Source of the DNA: Anaerolineales bacterium
GTDB taxonomy: Bacteria > Chloroflexota > Anaerolineae > 4572-78 > J111
Direction of reading: 5' to 3'
Assembly: GCA_015075405.1 (NCBI GenBank)
Contig: JABTUK010000006.1
Location: 310,001 to 374,000 of the forward strand
Length of the DNA stretch: 64,000 nucleotides
The translations under genes and the position numbers were made by a program. Below are positions 35,632-45,152 of the stretch, piece after piece; position 1 is the first letter of the stretch; the number at the start of each line of letters is the position of its first letter. The notes under the pieces were generated by a model. The model was given only the letters and a program-made list of their open reading frames with translations, searched no databases and had not been told where the DNA came from.

Positions 35632-37278
35632 CTAAGGGACGACCAGGCTGATCGGGCGGGCTTCGGATTCTATTTTTAACTCAGGTTCTGGCTCAATTTG
35701 GACCACAGCCACCGACCAGAAATAATCAGAAGCGGTGCGGGTTACGCCAGTAGCCCCGCTTAAAACCAGATTAACGGTATATTTGTGATCGTCCAAACGC
35801 TGAAAAGTGGGATTTTGCCTCAAAAAGCGGGCGTCGTGCGCGCCCACATGCTCTTCATCCCTTAACCAAACCCGAATTTCAAAACTAAGATCGTCGCTTA
35901 ATTCCCCCGGCCACTGCCAGACAAACTTGATCTCCTGGCGGGTGTCGTATTGGATCAGGCCAGCCCTATCTGGCTCAGGTTCAAGCAGAATCGGCGGGGG
36001 TAGAGCGTCCGGACTCGGCATGACAGCCGGGGTTGGGGTAATGAAAGGGGTAGCCGTTGGCAGAGGGAGGGGGGTGGCGGTGGGCGGGATGGTGGGAGAA
36101 GGGAGGGGGCCTCGCGTAACCGTCGGCAGCCGGGTTTCGACCGCCTCGGCTGGTAGCTTGGGCACGGTTGAAGCAGGTTCAAGTGTAGGGGTGAAGACAA
36201 CTTGATTACCCTCAGCCTCAACCGCGATAATAATTGAGTTTTGCTCCGGTGAGGATGTGGCGGCAAGGGCTAAAGAGGTTGGCGTGGTCTGAACCGCCAC
36301 CTCGGCATGTCCCCCCTCTGAGAAAACAACGTACAGGCCGCCCCCTATCAGCAACAGCAGCAGTACCAGGATAGCGCCCACCGCCAGACCCAGCCGTCGC
36401 GGTGGGGAAACTGCCGGCTGATGAACCAGGGTCGGCGGCGAAGCCATCAGCACGGTCTGACCGGCGCGGCTGGGTAGCGTAACGAGGATCGAGGTAATAT
36501 TGTCGTTGCCGCCCTCCAAAGTGACAAATTGCCCTTTTCGATTAAATTCTTTGGGCGCGTTGGCCCTTTCAATCAACCGCTGGACGGCCTGCTCCGGCGG
36601 GTATGCTTTTAAGATTTGGGTGATTTCTTCGGGACGGACTTCACCACTGAGACCATCGGAGCACAGCAGCAGTTGATCGCCCGGCTCCAGCGTGGTCCAT
36701 TGAATATCAGGACTGACCTCTTCTCTGCGGGCCGTGAGGGCATTGGTCACGCGGGAGCGGTCGGGATGAAACCGCAGTTCATCCCAGGTAATTTGCCCGG
36801 CCTCGATGAGCGGCCAGACCCGTGAATGATCCTGGCTGAGCTGCTGCAATTGACCGCGCCGCAGCAAGTAGATGCGGCTGTCGCCGGCCCAGGCGATCCA
36901 GGCTTCGCCCTGGTGTTTAACTTCATCATATTTGACCACCACGACCGCCGCGGTGGTCCCCATATTTTCCGTATCGGGCGATTGGGCCGCTACCTGGCAA
37001 ATTTTCTGATGCGCTTCCCGGATGGCTAATCGTAACCGTTGGCCGATGTCGGCATATTCTTCGCCCAGGCTATAGTAAAGCCTGGATATTTCGGCCACGG
37101 CCAGGGCGCTGGCGATATCGCCAGCCCCGTGCCCACCCATCCCATCGGCCACAATAAATAACATGCCGTAAGGTTCATCGGGTGAGTGCTCATGCTGGCG
37201 TGTCTGCGGCCAAAAACTATCCTCGTTAATCTGGCGTTTTTGGCCTATATTTGACTCAAAATCAAACCTGACATTCAT
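35632..37278 (-). CDS. PP2C-type Ser/Thr phosphatase with one membrane helix and an outer domain
   Basis: This 548-residue protein starts at ATG 37278; a GTG 12 bases upstream lies directly against the binding site and is less likely. Residues 1-260 are a PP2C phosphatase with all metal-site motifs: NEDSF, ADGMGGHGAGD, MGTTAA, AGDSRIYL, SDGLSGEV and GGNDNITS. One membrane helix follows at about 290-315 (LAVGAILVLLLLLIGGGLYV). After it comes a Pro/Thr-rich stalk and a beta-rich outer domain of about 120 residues (FVWQWPGELSDDLSFEIRVW). The kinase upstream has a related outer domain. It should remove phosphate from targets of the kinase. Last gene of the minus-strand signalling operon. Confidence 0.93.
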   Translation of the reverse strand: MNVRFDFESNIGQKRQINEDSFWPQTRQHEHSPDEPYGMLFIVADGMGGHGAGDIASALAVAEISRLYYSLGEEYADIGQRLRLAIREAHQKICQVAAQSPDTENMGTTAAVVVVKYDEVKHQGEAWIAWAGDSRIYLLRRGQLQQLSQDHSRVWPLIEAGQITWDELRFHPDRSRVTNALTARREEVSPDIQWTTLEPGDQLLLCSDGLSGEVRPEEITQILKAYPPEQAVQRLIERANAPKEFNRKGQFVTLEGGNDNITSILVTLPSRAGQTVLMASPPTLVHQPAVSPPRRLGLAVGAILVLLLLLIGGGLYVVFSEGGHAEVAVQTTPTSLALAATSSPEQNSIIIAVEAEGNQVVFTPTLEPASTVPKLPAEAVETRLPTVTRGPLPSPTIPPTATPLPLPTATPFITPTPAVMPSPDALPPPILLEPEPDRAGLIQYDTRQEIKFVWQWPGELSDDLSFEIRVWLRDEEHVGAHDARFLRQNPTFQRLDDHKYTVNLVLSGATGVTRTASDYFWSVAVVQIEPEPELKIESEARPISLVVP

Positions 37279-37329
37279 AAATACGCTCACCCTCGCCCCA
37301 ACGGGATTTTATGCTGTGGGCGGCCTTAA

Positions 37330-39018
37330 TCAATAGAAAAACGTACGGAATGTAGTGGGGGTGATGATAGGTTGGTAAGGATCAACCTGAACTAAGGCAA
37401 CATCCCAACGCAGACGGCCATTGGCTAACCCTCTCGCCCCCGGCACATCGCGAATTCTGCCAATGGTAAAAGAGTGGATCCCACTCCCTGGATCACAGTG
37501 GATCCGAGATTTTTCGGCGCCGGCATCCATGGCGCCCATAGGCTGAGAGGTGTTATTATCGGGCCAGATTCTAATCTCAAAGGCGTATCCGGCTGGCGGC
37601 GACTGGCAGCCTTTGTTTTCGTGCCACTTCCACTGAAACTCCACCGTGTCGCCAATCTGAATATTGTCGGTGGGGGCCACCAATTCGATGAAGCCATCCG
37701 GGACAACTGTATCGGCAGTGGTCGGTCTGGCTCGCGCCGGGGTTGGGGTGGTGGTTGCCCGGCGGGTCGCCGTTGGCGGCTGGCCGATGATATCGTTCGA
37801 TGGCTTAGCCGACTCAACCGTAGGTTTTGGCGTAGCTGAGGCCACGATGATGACCCCCGGCTGCGGCGTAGCGGTTGCGGCCGCCACTTCAGTGGTCGCG
37901 GTTGGCGTGGCTGTTGTCATCGCTGCCATGGTCGAGGTTTGACGCGACATGAAGATAAAAAGTCCTAATCCGATCAACCCCAGCGCCGCCAGAATACCGG
38001 CCCCGGCCAGTAACAAGAGCCATTTTTTTTGTTCCGGTGGCTGCGAAAGCGCCAATGTCAATTCGTCGAGCATGGTATCTACGTTATCGTAACGATCAGC
38101 CGGATTTTCGGCAATGGCCTTAAGAATAACACCTTCCACCGCTCGCGGCATACGCGGCTCCATTTTACGCGGGGGCGGCAGATTCGCCAGGTTGCTTGTT
38201 GGTTTAGAAGTTGGCTTGGCCCCGCCAGAAGGCTGGCTGTCGCTTTTGCTTGAACTTGAACTGCGCTGCTGGCGGAAACGTTCGGGGCCGACCAGCATTT
38301 CATACATGATAATCCCCAGGGCGTAAATATCGGCCTTGTGGCTGTGGGCCGGGTTCTCGGTCAATTGTTCCGGGCTATTATAAAATAGCGTCCCGACCCG
38401 TTTTTTTAGGTCGTGGGCCTGCAAAAAATCGCGCGAAATGCCAAAGTCAGAGAGGACAATCCGGCCATCGCTGCCAAATAAAATATTGGCCGGTTTGACA
38501 TCCAGATGCACAAAACCGTTCCGGTGCGCATAAGCCAGGGCGCGGCCTACTGCCAGGATGATGGGGGCCGCCTCATCGAGCGAGAGTTTCTTTTTTTGAC
38601 TGAGTTTATCTTTGAGGGTGCCGCCATCCATATACTCCAACGCAAAAAAGTGCAAGGTGCTGTTATCTTTATGATCTTGCCAGAGCGCCTGCTCAGGATG
38701 AACCAGGCGAATAATGTGATCGTGCTTGAGTTTTTGCAGATGTTCGGCCTCACGCTGAAGCGCCTGCACTCTGTCGGGTTTGGCTACTTTGATGGCCCCA
38801 AACATGGCCGGCTTATCTTTGCGTGCGGCCAGATAAACCGCCGACATGCCGGCATCGGTGTAGTGAGAGAGCTGTTTTGTAACTACAAATTCGCGCCGGC
38901 TGTCAATGCGTAAGGTATCGTTGATGTCCAGCTCAAGATCGGTGCTGTGCTGGCAGACCCGGCAGATAACTTCTCCTTCACGGCGTTTTTCGTTACATCT
39001 GGAGCACCATCGGTACAT
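37330..39018 (-). CDS. Membrane Ser/Thr protein kinase with N-terminal zinc ribbon
   Basis: This 562-residue protein begins with a zinc ribbon (Cys5, 8, 19, 22). The kinase domain runs about 44-330: catalytic loop HLDVKPANI, SDFGIS (DFG), VGTLFYNSPEQL (activation segment and APE-like), and KADIYALGIIMYEML. A charged Ser/Pro-rich linker lies within the C-lobe region. One membrane helix follows near 335-365 (WLLLLAGAGILAALGLIGLG). The outer part has a Pro/Thr-rich stalk and a beta-rich domain (VEFQWKWHENKGCQSPPAGY) like that of the neighbouring phosphatase. It should phosphorylate Thr on FHA-binding partners in the locus. Starts 11 bp after the VWA-FHA gene. Confidence 0.93.
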   Translation of the reverse strand: MYRWCSRCNEKRREGEVICRVCQHSTDLELDINDTLRIDSRREFVVTKQLSHYTDAGMSAVYLAARKDKPAMFGAIKVAKPDRVQALQREAEHLQKLKHDHIIRLVHPEQALWQDHKDNSTLHFFALEYMDGGTLKDKLSQKKKLSLDEAAPIILAVGRALAYAHRNGFVHLDVKPANILFGSDGRIVLSDFGISRDFLQAHDLKKRVGTLFYNSPEQLTENPAHSHKADIYALGIIMYEMLVGPERFRQQRSSSSSKSDSQPSGGAKPTSKPTSNLANLPPPRKMEPRMPRAVEGVILKAIAENPADRYDNVDTMLDELTLALSQPPEQKKWLLLLAGAGILAALGLIGLGLFIFMSRQTSTMAAMTTATPTATTEVAAATATPQPGVIIVASATPKPTVESAKPSNDIIGQPPTATRRATTTPTPARARPTTADTVVPDGFIELVAPTDNIQIGDTVEFQWKWHENKGCQSPPAGYAFEIRIWPDNNTSQPMGAMDAGAEKSRIHCDPGSGIHSFTIGRIRDVPGARGLANGRLRWDVALVQVDPYQPIITPTTFRTFFY

Positions 39019-39032
39019 AGGCGGGGTCTCTG

Positions 39033-41054
39033 TTATTTTCTGGGATCATAATCAAATAAGGTTTCGTGAGGGTCGTCGCCGCCATCTTCCACGGTTCGAA
39101 ACTCATCTTCGCCCGAATCGTCCAGGGTGACATTGCCCAAGGCGACGGGCGCAGAGAAAAATTGAAATTTTACTTTGGGGCCGATGGCAATTTCAGCCCC
39201 ATTTTTAAGCATCATCTCTTGAGAAGCATTAAGCCTGACTCCGTTGACGCTTGTGCCGGTGGCCGAGCCGAGGTCTTGAATAAAATATTGTCCATTCCGG
39301 TGGATGATTCTGGCGTGGGCGCGAGAAACCTCTCGATCTTCAATGGCGATATCGTTCACTACCTCTTTGTGATTGCGGCCAATTTTAACTTCGGCTTTGT
39401 CTAAATCAAACCTGCTTTGGGCCAGGGCTTGTTGGCCGGCCAGAACAGCCAGCCCAGCCTGACGAGGAGCGCTGCTCACCTTTTTTATCGGCTCAACGAT
39501 ATCAATCATCGTTTCATCGGGATCAACACGGGTTTGAGCCACGTACCCCCCGGTTTCATCGTCTACTGTAATCATAGGACTCACCGGGGTGGGTGGTGGA
39601 GCCGGTGGGACATGCTGTACCAGCGGGCGTTTGGTATAGAAAAAGAGCAGATACCCAACCAGGCCCATCAGAATCAGTAAGAGCACCAGGCCGGCAATAA
39701 TCAAGACCAGGGCCAGCCTGGAGATGTTCAAGCCCGCGTCGGCGGCAGGAGTTGCCTCCGGGGTGACAACCGGCTGGGCTGTAGGTGGAATCGTAGGGGC
39801 CGGGGTGGGTGGAATTCTCAACGTTAATTCAGCTTCTTTAGAGGCGGTTACGCCATTTTTGGCTACTGCTTCCACCCGAACATTATGTTTGCCTGACCCC
39901 AGTTCGTTGATATTGACTTCAAATTGGTCGAATGGGGCGGCTACAATCTTTTCAATCAGTTTGTTGTTAAGATAAAGTTCCGTGCTGGCCAGGTCCACAT
40001 CCGGCGGAATGTCCACTTTGACCACCATGGTGGTTCCCACCGGCGGTTCTATAGTCAGGTCTATAGCAAATTGGGGCAGTGGGGTTGGTGTTGGCTCAAT
40101 GGGTACGGGAATCAACACCTGACGGCGGTCTGACTGCTCTGAGCTTTTCTCAAAAATAATCATTCGGGCTAAACCCGGCGACGCCTGGGTAGGGTAGCTG
40201 AGTTTGTATTGGTTATTGAGCTGCGCCGTAATGGTTGTTAAAAGCTCGGTCAGGCCGGGCGAGTTGGGGGTTAGTAGCGTGCGCCCGCCGCTGCCATCAC
40301 CCAGCCGCTGTAGTTCTTCCCGGTCGAGTTCATCGCCAAAGCCTAGCACAAAGACAGCGGTGGAATTGCCGGCCGTGGTGGCTGCTTCCAGAACGTCATC
40401 TACGGTAGCGCCGGGGCAACTTTCGTCTACCGGGCTGCCGGTGAGGGCAATAATCAGGTGTGGACCCGGCGGCGTAGAGGTTGAGGTATCCATGATTTGC
40501 AGCAAGGCATCCGGGAGGCAGGCAGTTTCGGCCTGGCCGACATCCAACTTATTAATGCCCTGATCAATGGCCAGGTTGTGGTCGTAGGTAAACTCCTGTT
40601 GGCGGCGGGCTTGACTATCAAAATCATAAACGGCCACCTGATCGCCGTCTTTCAGGCTTTCCACAAAAGCGGTGGCAGCATCTTTGACCGTATCCAGAGC
40701 GCGAACCCCGGTAGAAGGATCTGGTTGGGCCATCCGGCTGCTGGTTTCAATAAGCAGGGTGATATTCAGGGGATCGGCTGCCGCCGAGAGGGTTAATAAC
40801 TGTTCGTCAATAGGTAAATTATTTTCGGAAAGGGCAAAGTCTGCGGTGGTCAGTCCCACAACCGGCTGCCCGGCCTCATCTAACACTGAAACGATGGCCG
40901 AGACCAGCACCTCGCCGGTTTCCTCGGCTTTGGCTTCAACATGGGTGATGATAACTTCGGCCACAGTTGATTGAGCCTGCGCCGTCCCCAACAAAAACGC
41001 GGCGGCGCAGGCTAGGCTGAGGAGTGCTAGAACAAAGCGGCTTGATGGGAACAT
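39033..41054 (-). CDS. Secreted-side VWA domain, membrane helix, cytoplasmic FHA domain (2)
   Basis: I place the start at ATG 41054 (MFPSSRFVLALLSLACAAAF), which gives a signal peptide ending at AQAQS and a 673-residue protein. A VWA domain follows (residues about 70-270), with a changed metal site: ETSSRM where DxSxS is usual. A beta domain and a Pro/Thr-rich stalk lead to one membrane helix (LALVLIIAGLVLLLILMGLV, near 460). On the cytoplasmic side, residues about 555-650 form an FHA domain with GRN, DREVSRAHA and GSATGTSVNG, the phospho-Thr binding residues. It could report an outside event to the kinase circuit. Adjacent to a paralogue upstream and the kinase downstream. Confidence 0.9.
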   Translation of the reverse strand: MFPSSRFVLALLSLACAAAFLLGTAQAQSTVAEVIITHVEAKAEETGEVLVSAIVSVLDEAGQPVVGLTTADFALSENNLPIDEQLLTLSAAADPLNITLLIETSSRMAQPDPSTGVRALDTVKDAATAFVESLKDGDQVAVYDFDSQARRQQEFTYDHNLAIDQGINKLDVGQAETACLPDALLQIMDTSTSTPPGPHLIIALTGSPVDESCPGATVDDVLEAATTAGNSTAVFVLGFGDELDREELQRLGDGSGGRTLLTPNSPGLTELLTTITAQLNNQYKLSYPTQASPGLARMIIFEKSSEQSDRRQVLIPVPIEPTPTPLPQFAIDLTIEPPVGTTMVVKVDIPPDVDLASTELYLNNKLIEKIVAAPFDQFEVNINELGSGKHNVRVEAVAKNGVTASKEAELTLRIPPTPAPTIPPTAQPVVTPEATPAADAGLNISRLALVLIIAGLVLLLILMGLVGYLLFFYTKRPLVQHVPPAPPPTPVSPMITVDDETGGYVAQTRVDPDETMIDIVEPIKKVSSAPRQAGLAVLAGQQALAQSRFDLDKAEVKIGRNHKEVVNDIAIEDREVSRAHARIIHRNGQYFIQDLGSATGTSVNGVRLNASQEMMLKNGAEIAIGPKVKFQFFSAPVALGNVTLDDSGEDEFRTVEDGGDDPHETLFDYDPRK

Positions 41055-41091
41055 GATCGTTTCTCGGTAGACTAACTTGGGTAGAGATAAT

Positions 41092-43290
41092 TTACGCTTG
41101 AGGATCAAGTTTAAGCTGGGTCCGGTGACCAAGCCGCACAATAGAAGTATTACCCAAGGGGGTGGGGGTTCGCGGCGGCAGGCGAGTCTCGCCGATGTAG
41201 GTCCCATTCCGACTTTCCAGATCGGTGATGAAGAATTTGTTGCCGCGCACCGAAATTTCCACATGCTGCCGGGAGAGGGTTTGATCGCCAGGGATGTTGA
41301 AATTAGAGCCGTCGCGGCCAATAACATAGGGAAATGTGGTAATTACTTTTTTCTTTTCCGGCGGAGCGCCGGGTGTTTCTAAAACTTCAAGGCTCAGGCG
41401 CGGCGGAGGTTGGACGGGGCGGGCTGGCTGTGGCCGGGGCTGAGGCTGCGGCGCTTCGACGCTGGGACCGCTAATCATAGTCTGGTCTATCGGCGGCCGG
41501 GGCAGTGGCGACAAGAGGGCCTCTTTCTTGGCCGGCCGGTTCAAGTAGATTACCAGGCCAATGGTGCATAAAATGATAACAAAGATACTGATCAAAATGG
41601 CCGGGTTTTGCAAGGCTTGTACTACTCTAACCATCAGGCCGGGTGGCGGCGGAGGGACCGCTTTGAACTCATAAGGCTGCGCCGGTTTGATGGCCGGCCC
41701 TTCTTTGGGAATCAGGGTCAGATTGATGACGTAACTGCGAGGTTCTCCGGCCTGTTCGATACCTTGAGGCAGTTGTTCTTCAATGCGGTTGCCGGGGAAG
41801 AGGGTCGGCCCAAATTCGCCAATGCCGGCCCCGGTTTCTTTATCTACGATAAAACCTTCGTAGCTGGTTATCTCTCCAACATTGCGCGTTTCCAGGTCAA
41901 CAAAAAGGCGCTTGGCGTTGAAATCGGCCTGGACGGATTTGATAATAATTTCTGGCGGCGGTGGCGGCGGCGGTTCGTAGACAAAGATTTGTTTGGCCAG
42001 AATTGTTTCGCCTTCCTCGCCAATAGTAACCAGAAAGCCCTCCTGGTCAACCGCTTTGACCCGAAAACTATATTCGCGCCCGGCCACCAGGTCATCGGTG
42101 TGGCGTTCAAATTGCAGGGTGGCCTCTGGATTTTCAAACTCCTGGGCCGGCGGAAGCTGGGTGCCGCTCTTTTCATCCCACAATTCGACCACCACTTTTT
42201 GGAGCGTCTCCGGGCTGGTGACACTCATGGCGACGGTGTAAATATCCTTTTCCCGGTCATAAACCAGATTAGAAATCTGGGCGTTGGCCGGAGGCGGGGG
42301 AGCATTGTAATCCTGAGGTGAAAAGAAGCTAAAGGTAGTGGTCAGCGGCGACTCATGGTCGTGCAGCTTGATGCTGAGGGCGGCCTGGTTATCACCCTTT
42401 CTGGCGTAAACATTGGCCCGGGCCACCAATTGGCTGCTGAGGCCCTCCATGATCTCCCGGAAAACCTCGCTCATATTGTTCTGGCTGCCCGTAGCCGCAA
42501 AGGCCGAGGTTTCCTTGGCCATGCTACGCAGTTCTTCTTTTCTGAGATTGCTGCAAGCGTCGTCGGCGCACAGGCCGATGGTATGGATAGGGGTAATGGG
42601 CAGGGCGCGGGTAGCTCGATTGATTACATCGTCGTACTTGCGCTGGCTGCACGGAGTGCCGTCGGCTCGCTCATCTTTGCCGTCGGTAAAGAGAATAATG
42701 GCCTGACGTTCCTGGGGTTTTTGAGTGGTCTCATCGAGCAGTTCAATAGATTTATAGAGGGCATTGTAGAGGCAGGTGGGGGCATTAGGGTCCGATTCGA
42801 CAGCATTAATGGCCCCTTTGACCAGCACCGGGTCCTCGGTGAAAGGTTCGATGATGGTCAGATCGTCTTCAATAGCCAGTTCATTAAATTTAATAACGGC
42901 AATATTAGCCCCCGGCGGGGCGCTGTCAACGGCAGATTGGGCGGCTTCACGGACACCGGGCATCATGTTGGCCATGCTGCCGCTGGCATCAAGGACCAGG
43001 GCAATGTAAAAAGGAGTTTGGGGGTCTGAAAATTTAGCCTCGACCGGCGCGTTATCGCCGCCGCCTAGCAGTTCTATCTCCACCGAGTCGATCCCCGGCC
43101 GGGAGATAGGCCGGCCCAGCTCGTCGGTGATAACAAAAAATACACTCAAGGCCAGACTGTCGGCTTGGGGTTCGGCGGCGGGGTAAATCACAATAACGTT
43201 GGTGGGTGTTTGGGCATGGGCAACACCCTGCCCCAGGAGGCCAACCAACACCAGGAGAAGCAAAACGAGCGGCATCTTTCGGCTAATCAT
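41092..43290 (-). CDS. Secreted-side VWA domain, membrane helix, cytoplasmic FHA domain (1)
   Basis: This 732-residue protein has a signal peptide (MPLVLLLLVLVGLLGQGVAH, cleaved near AQT). The VWA domain at about 90-290 has an intact MIDAS (DASGSM) and LFTDGKDERAD. Fibronectin-like beta segments follow (SFRVKAVDQEGF) with poly-Pro linkers. One membrane helix lies near 575-595 (ILISIFVIILCTIGLVIYL). The C-terminal FHA domain (about 650-730) has IGRDGSN, TLSRQHVEI and DLESRNGTYIG, a near-ideal phospho-Thr site. It is first in the minus-strand operon (VWA-FHA, VWA-FHA, kinase, phosphatase). It differs from its paralogue in keeping the metal site. Confidence 0.92.
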   Translation of the reverse strand: MISRKMPLVLLLLVLVGLLGQGVAHAQTPTNVIVIYPAAEPQADSLALSVFFVITDELGRPISRPGIDSVEIELLGGGDNAPVEAKFSDPQTPFYIALVLDASGSMANMMPGVREAAQSAVDSAPPGANIAVIKFNELAIEDDLTIIEPFTEDPVLVKGAINAVESDPNAPTCLYNALYKSIELLDETTQKPQERQAIILFTDGKDERADGTPCSQRKYDDVINRATRALPITPIHTIGLCADDACSNLRKEELRSMAKETSAFAATGSQNNMSEVFREIMEGLSSQLVARANVYARKGDNQAALSIKLHDHESPLTTTFSFFSPQDYNAPPPPANAQISNLVYDREKDIYTVAMSVTSPETLQKVVVELWDEKSGTQLPPAQEFENPEATLQFERHTDDLVAGREYSFRVKAVDQEGFLVTIGEEGETILAKQIFVYEPPPPPPPEIIIKSVQADFNAKRLFVDLETRNVGEITSYEGFIVDKETGAGIGEFGPTLFPGNRIEEQLPQGIEQAGEPRSYVINLTLIPKEGPAIKPAQPYEFKAVPPPPPGLMVRVVQALQNPAILISIFVIILCTIGLVIYLNRPAKKEALLSPLPRPPIDQTMISGPSVEAPQPQPRPQPARPVQPPPRLSLEVLETPGAPPEKKKVITTFPYVIGRDGSNFNIPGDQTLSRQHVEISVRGNKFFITDLESRNGTYIGETRLPPRTPTPLGNTSIVRLGHRTQLKLDPQA

Positions 43291-44107
43291 GAGCGCCCTA
43301 ACATTCCTCCTTTGAAAATAGTGAACAATTGTCAGGAGTCAGTAAACAGTAAAAAATAGAACTGACGACTAACTACTGATAATGGCTTTCATACTTTGCG
43401 TCGGCAGCGTGTCTCAGGTTTATGAATATTGCTCGGAGTAGAGGTCAGCATCGGTAATATAGATATTCAGAAAAACATTTTGAATCTGTAGGGGCGTACC
43501 CTTGCGGTCGCCCCTGGTGGGGCAGGCGCAAGGCCGTGCCCCTACCCAAAACATTATCTGAGCATCTATAGCTTTGCTCATTATAGCAGAAACGTAAAGC
43601 GGAATAAAAATTCATTTGTTAAAAATTGGCCTTTGTAACCAAAACCTCCTCAAATTGTCAGTAAATACAGAGGTAATCTACCTGTACTTCGCAAGATTTT
43701 GGTGATATTCTTTGATTAACAAAACGGTTCATTAACAATGCAATATGACTTCATTCGCAAGCGACACGCTTAGGAGAGTTGACCGACTGCCATACGCTTA
43801 CCTTTATCCTTTTAATCCTATTGACAAACAACTTTTTCTCCCTTATACTGAAACCGCTAAAGTCCATACCCACTCATCCGAAAGGATAGCCGATGCTGCT
43901 ACCTGTATCTACCTTTTCGGAACAACCAACCTCTACCCCCTCTATTGGTTATACCTGCCCAAACAGTGGCAGGAGCGAGTTTTTCTACCCCTTGATCGTT
44001 ATTTCTCCTGTAAGCGCATCTGCTTTGTGGTAACATCTCCCCTTATCAAGGGGGGATTAGGTCCTTTATTGTAAAAATATTATATTTTAAACAAGGAGAT
44101 TAACACT
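43291..44107. other. Divergent intergenic region before the WXG100 genes
   Basis: About 820 bp hold no gene I can support. They contain heptamer units of the gtcagta and actgact types arranged as an inverted pair (43331-43378). A 58-bp imperfect inverted repeat runs from 43488 to 43545 (gtaggggc ... gcccctac), of a kind common in bacterial genomes. A ccccttatcaagggggg hairpin lies near 44040. The last 50 bp are A+T-rich and must hold the promoter of the WXG100 operon; I cannot fix its boxes. Confidence 0.55.
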
Positions 44108-44410
44108 ATGGCCGATGAAATAAAAGCAGATTATGAGCAACTTGAGCAAGTTGCCAACAAGTTTTCCAGCCAATCTGAAGAAATCCAACAAATGCTCCAG
44201 CAGGTCAAAAACGGTATGGAGAAGCTGGAACCCGACTGGATTGGGCGCGGATCGGAAGCCTTTTTTAGAGAGATGCAAGGCGAAATCTTACCCGCCGTTC
44301 AGCGGTTGCAGCAGGCTTTAGAAGAAGCCAATCGGGTTACCAAAGAGGTAATCGAGACCGTGCAGCAAGCGGAAGATGAGGCCGCCTCCCCCTTCCGGGT
44401 TGGCACCTAA
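44108..44410 (+). CDS. WXG100 family protein (1)
   Basis: This 100-residue helical-hairpin protein has the W-x-G turn at Trp44-Ile45-Gly46 (EPDWIGRGSEAFF). It has the usual length and Gln/Glu-rich amphipathic helices on both sides. The ATG is preceded by aaggag. WXG100 proteins are the small substrates of type VII/ESX secretion and pair as dimers that the FtsK/EccC ATPase recognises. The end (QQAEDEAASPF) is shared with the long Gly-rich WXG100 protein at 56649. A clear YxxxD/E export motif is not present. First of four tandem small genes. Confidence 0.92.
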   Translation: MADEIKADYEQLEQVANKFSSQSEEIQQMLQQVKNGMEKLEPDWIGRGSEAFFREMQGEILPAVQRLQQALEEANRVTKEVIETVQQAEDEAASPFRVGT

Positions 44411-44454
44411 AAGGCGATCATTTCTAACCTTATTTAAGATAGCAGGAGACAATT

Positions 44455-44748
44455 ATGACGGATGAAATTAAACTTGTTTATGCCACCGCCGAAGATATGA
44501 TCCGCATCTTTGAGCAGGGGGTGGAACAGTTGGAAACCACCATGCAAGAGATGCAGGGCATTGCCAACACCCTCGAAGACGGGGCTTTGCTCGGCCGGGG
44601 TGGCGAAGCGTTTACCGACGCCATTCGCAGCAAGCTCTGCCCGGCCATCAGCCGGCTCAATGACAAATTTCAAGAGCTGGCCGGCGACGTGCAAAAAGCC
44701 ATAGATTACATGCAGCAGGCGGATCGAACGTCTGCCAGCAAGTTTTAA
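44455..44748 (+). CDS. WXG100-like protein with L-x-G turn (2)
   Basis: A 97-residue protein of the same build, preceded by caggag. The turn motif is Leu45-Leu46-Gly47 (GALLGRGGEAF), so the Trp is replaced by Leu while the following GRGGEAF keeps the family pattern. Helix 1 is Glu/Met-rich; helix 2 carries a single Cys (SKLCPAISRLNDKF). It may be the dimer partner of protein 1, as CFP-10 is to ESAT-6. That pairing is inference. Confidence 0.85.
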   Translation: MTDEIKLVYATAEDMIRIFEQGVEQLETTMQEMQGIANTLEDGALLGRGGEAFTDAIRSKLCPAISRLNDKFQELAGDVQKAIDYMQQADRTSASKF

Positions 44749-44767
44749 GCGCTAAGGAGAGTCAACT

Positions 44768-45118
44768 ATGTTCGGTGCTATCAAAAGAGCTTTAATTCGG
44801 TTTGCCCGCAAAGTCGTTCAGGGTGTGCTGTCGCAGTTGATGCAGCAGTTGAATGTGGTTCAAGATCAAGCCCTGGCGCCCATGCGCGGGTTTGTCCAGG
44901 CGGTTATGGGCGGTATCTGGGTAGGTGATGGGGCTGATGCCTTTGTGGAAGAAGTGTCCAGCCTGATGATCCCCGGGGTGGGGCGGGTAGCGGACCACAT
45001 CACCACCATGCACAAAAACTTGCAGCATGCCTGCGATGTGATTGACCAGGCGGATGAGCAGGTCAACAGTAAAATCAATGGTTTGGCCGATGTCTTTGGG
45101 GCCATCTATTCGGGCTAA
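44768..45118 (+). CDS. WXG100-like protein, longer variant (3)
   Basis: This 116-residue protein is preceded by aaggag. The N-terminal extension is basic (MFGAIKRALIRFARKVVQGV). The turn is at Trp51-Val52-Gly53 (GGIWVGDGADAFVEEV), matching the WXG-x(3-5)-AF pattern. The second helix (HITTMHKNLQHACDVIDQAD) is like helix 2 of the family. The length and basic start set it apart from proteins 1 and 2. It is 19 bp downstream of gene 2 and is clearly in the same operon. Confidence 0.8.
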   Translation: MFGAIKRALIRFARKVVQGVLSQLMQQLNVVQDQALAPMRGFVQAVMGGIWVGDGADAFVEEVSSLMIPGVGRVADHITTMHKNLQHACDVIDQADEQVNSKINGLADVFGAIYSG

Positions 45119-45152
45119 GGCCGAGTAATAAATTATCTCCAGGAGGAAACAC

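Noticed and set aside
43745..44074. 109-codon open frame before the WXG100 genes
   Set aside because: No ribosome site, no family, low-complexity content, and its end is made of a ccccttatcaagggggg repeat. I treat it as non-coding.
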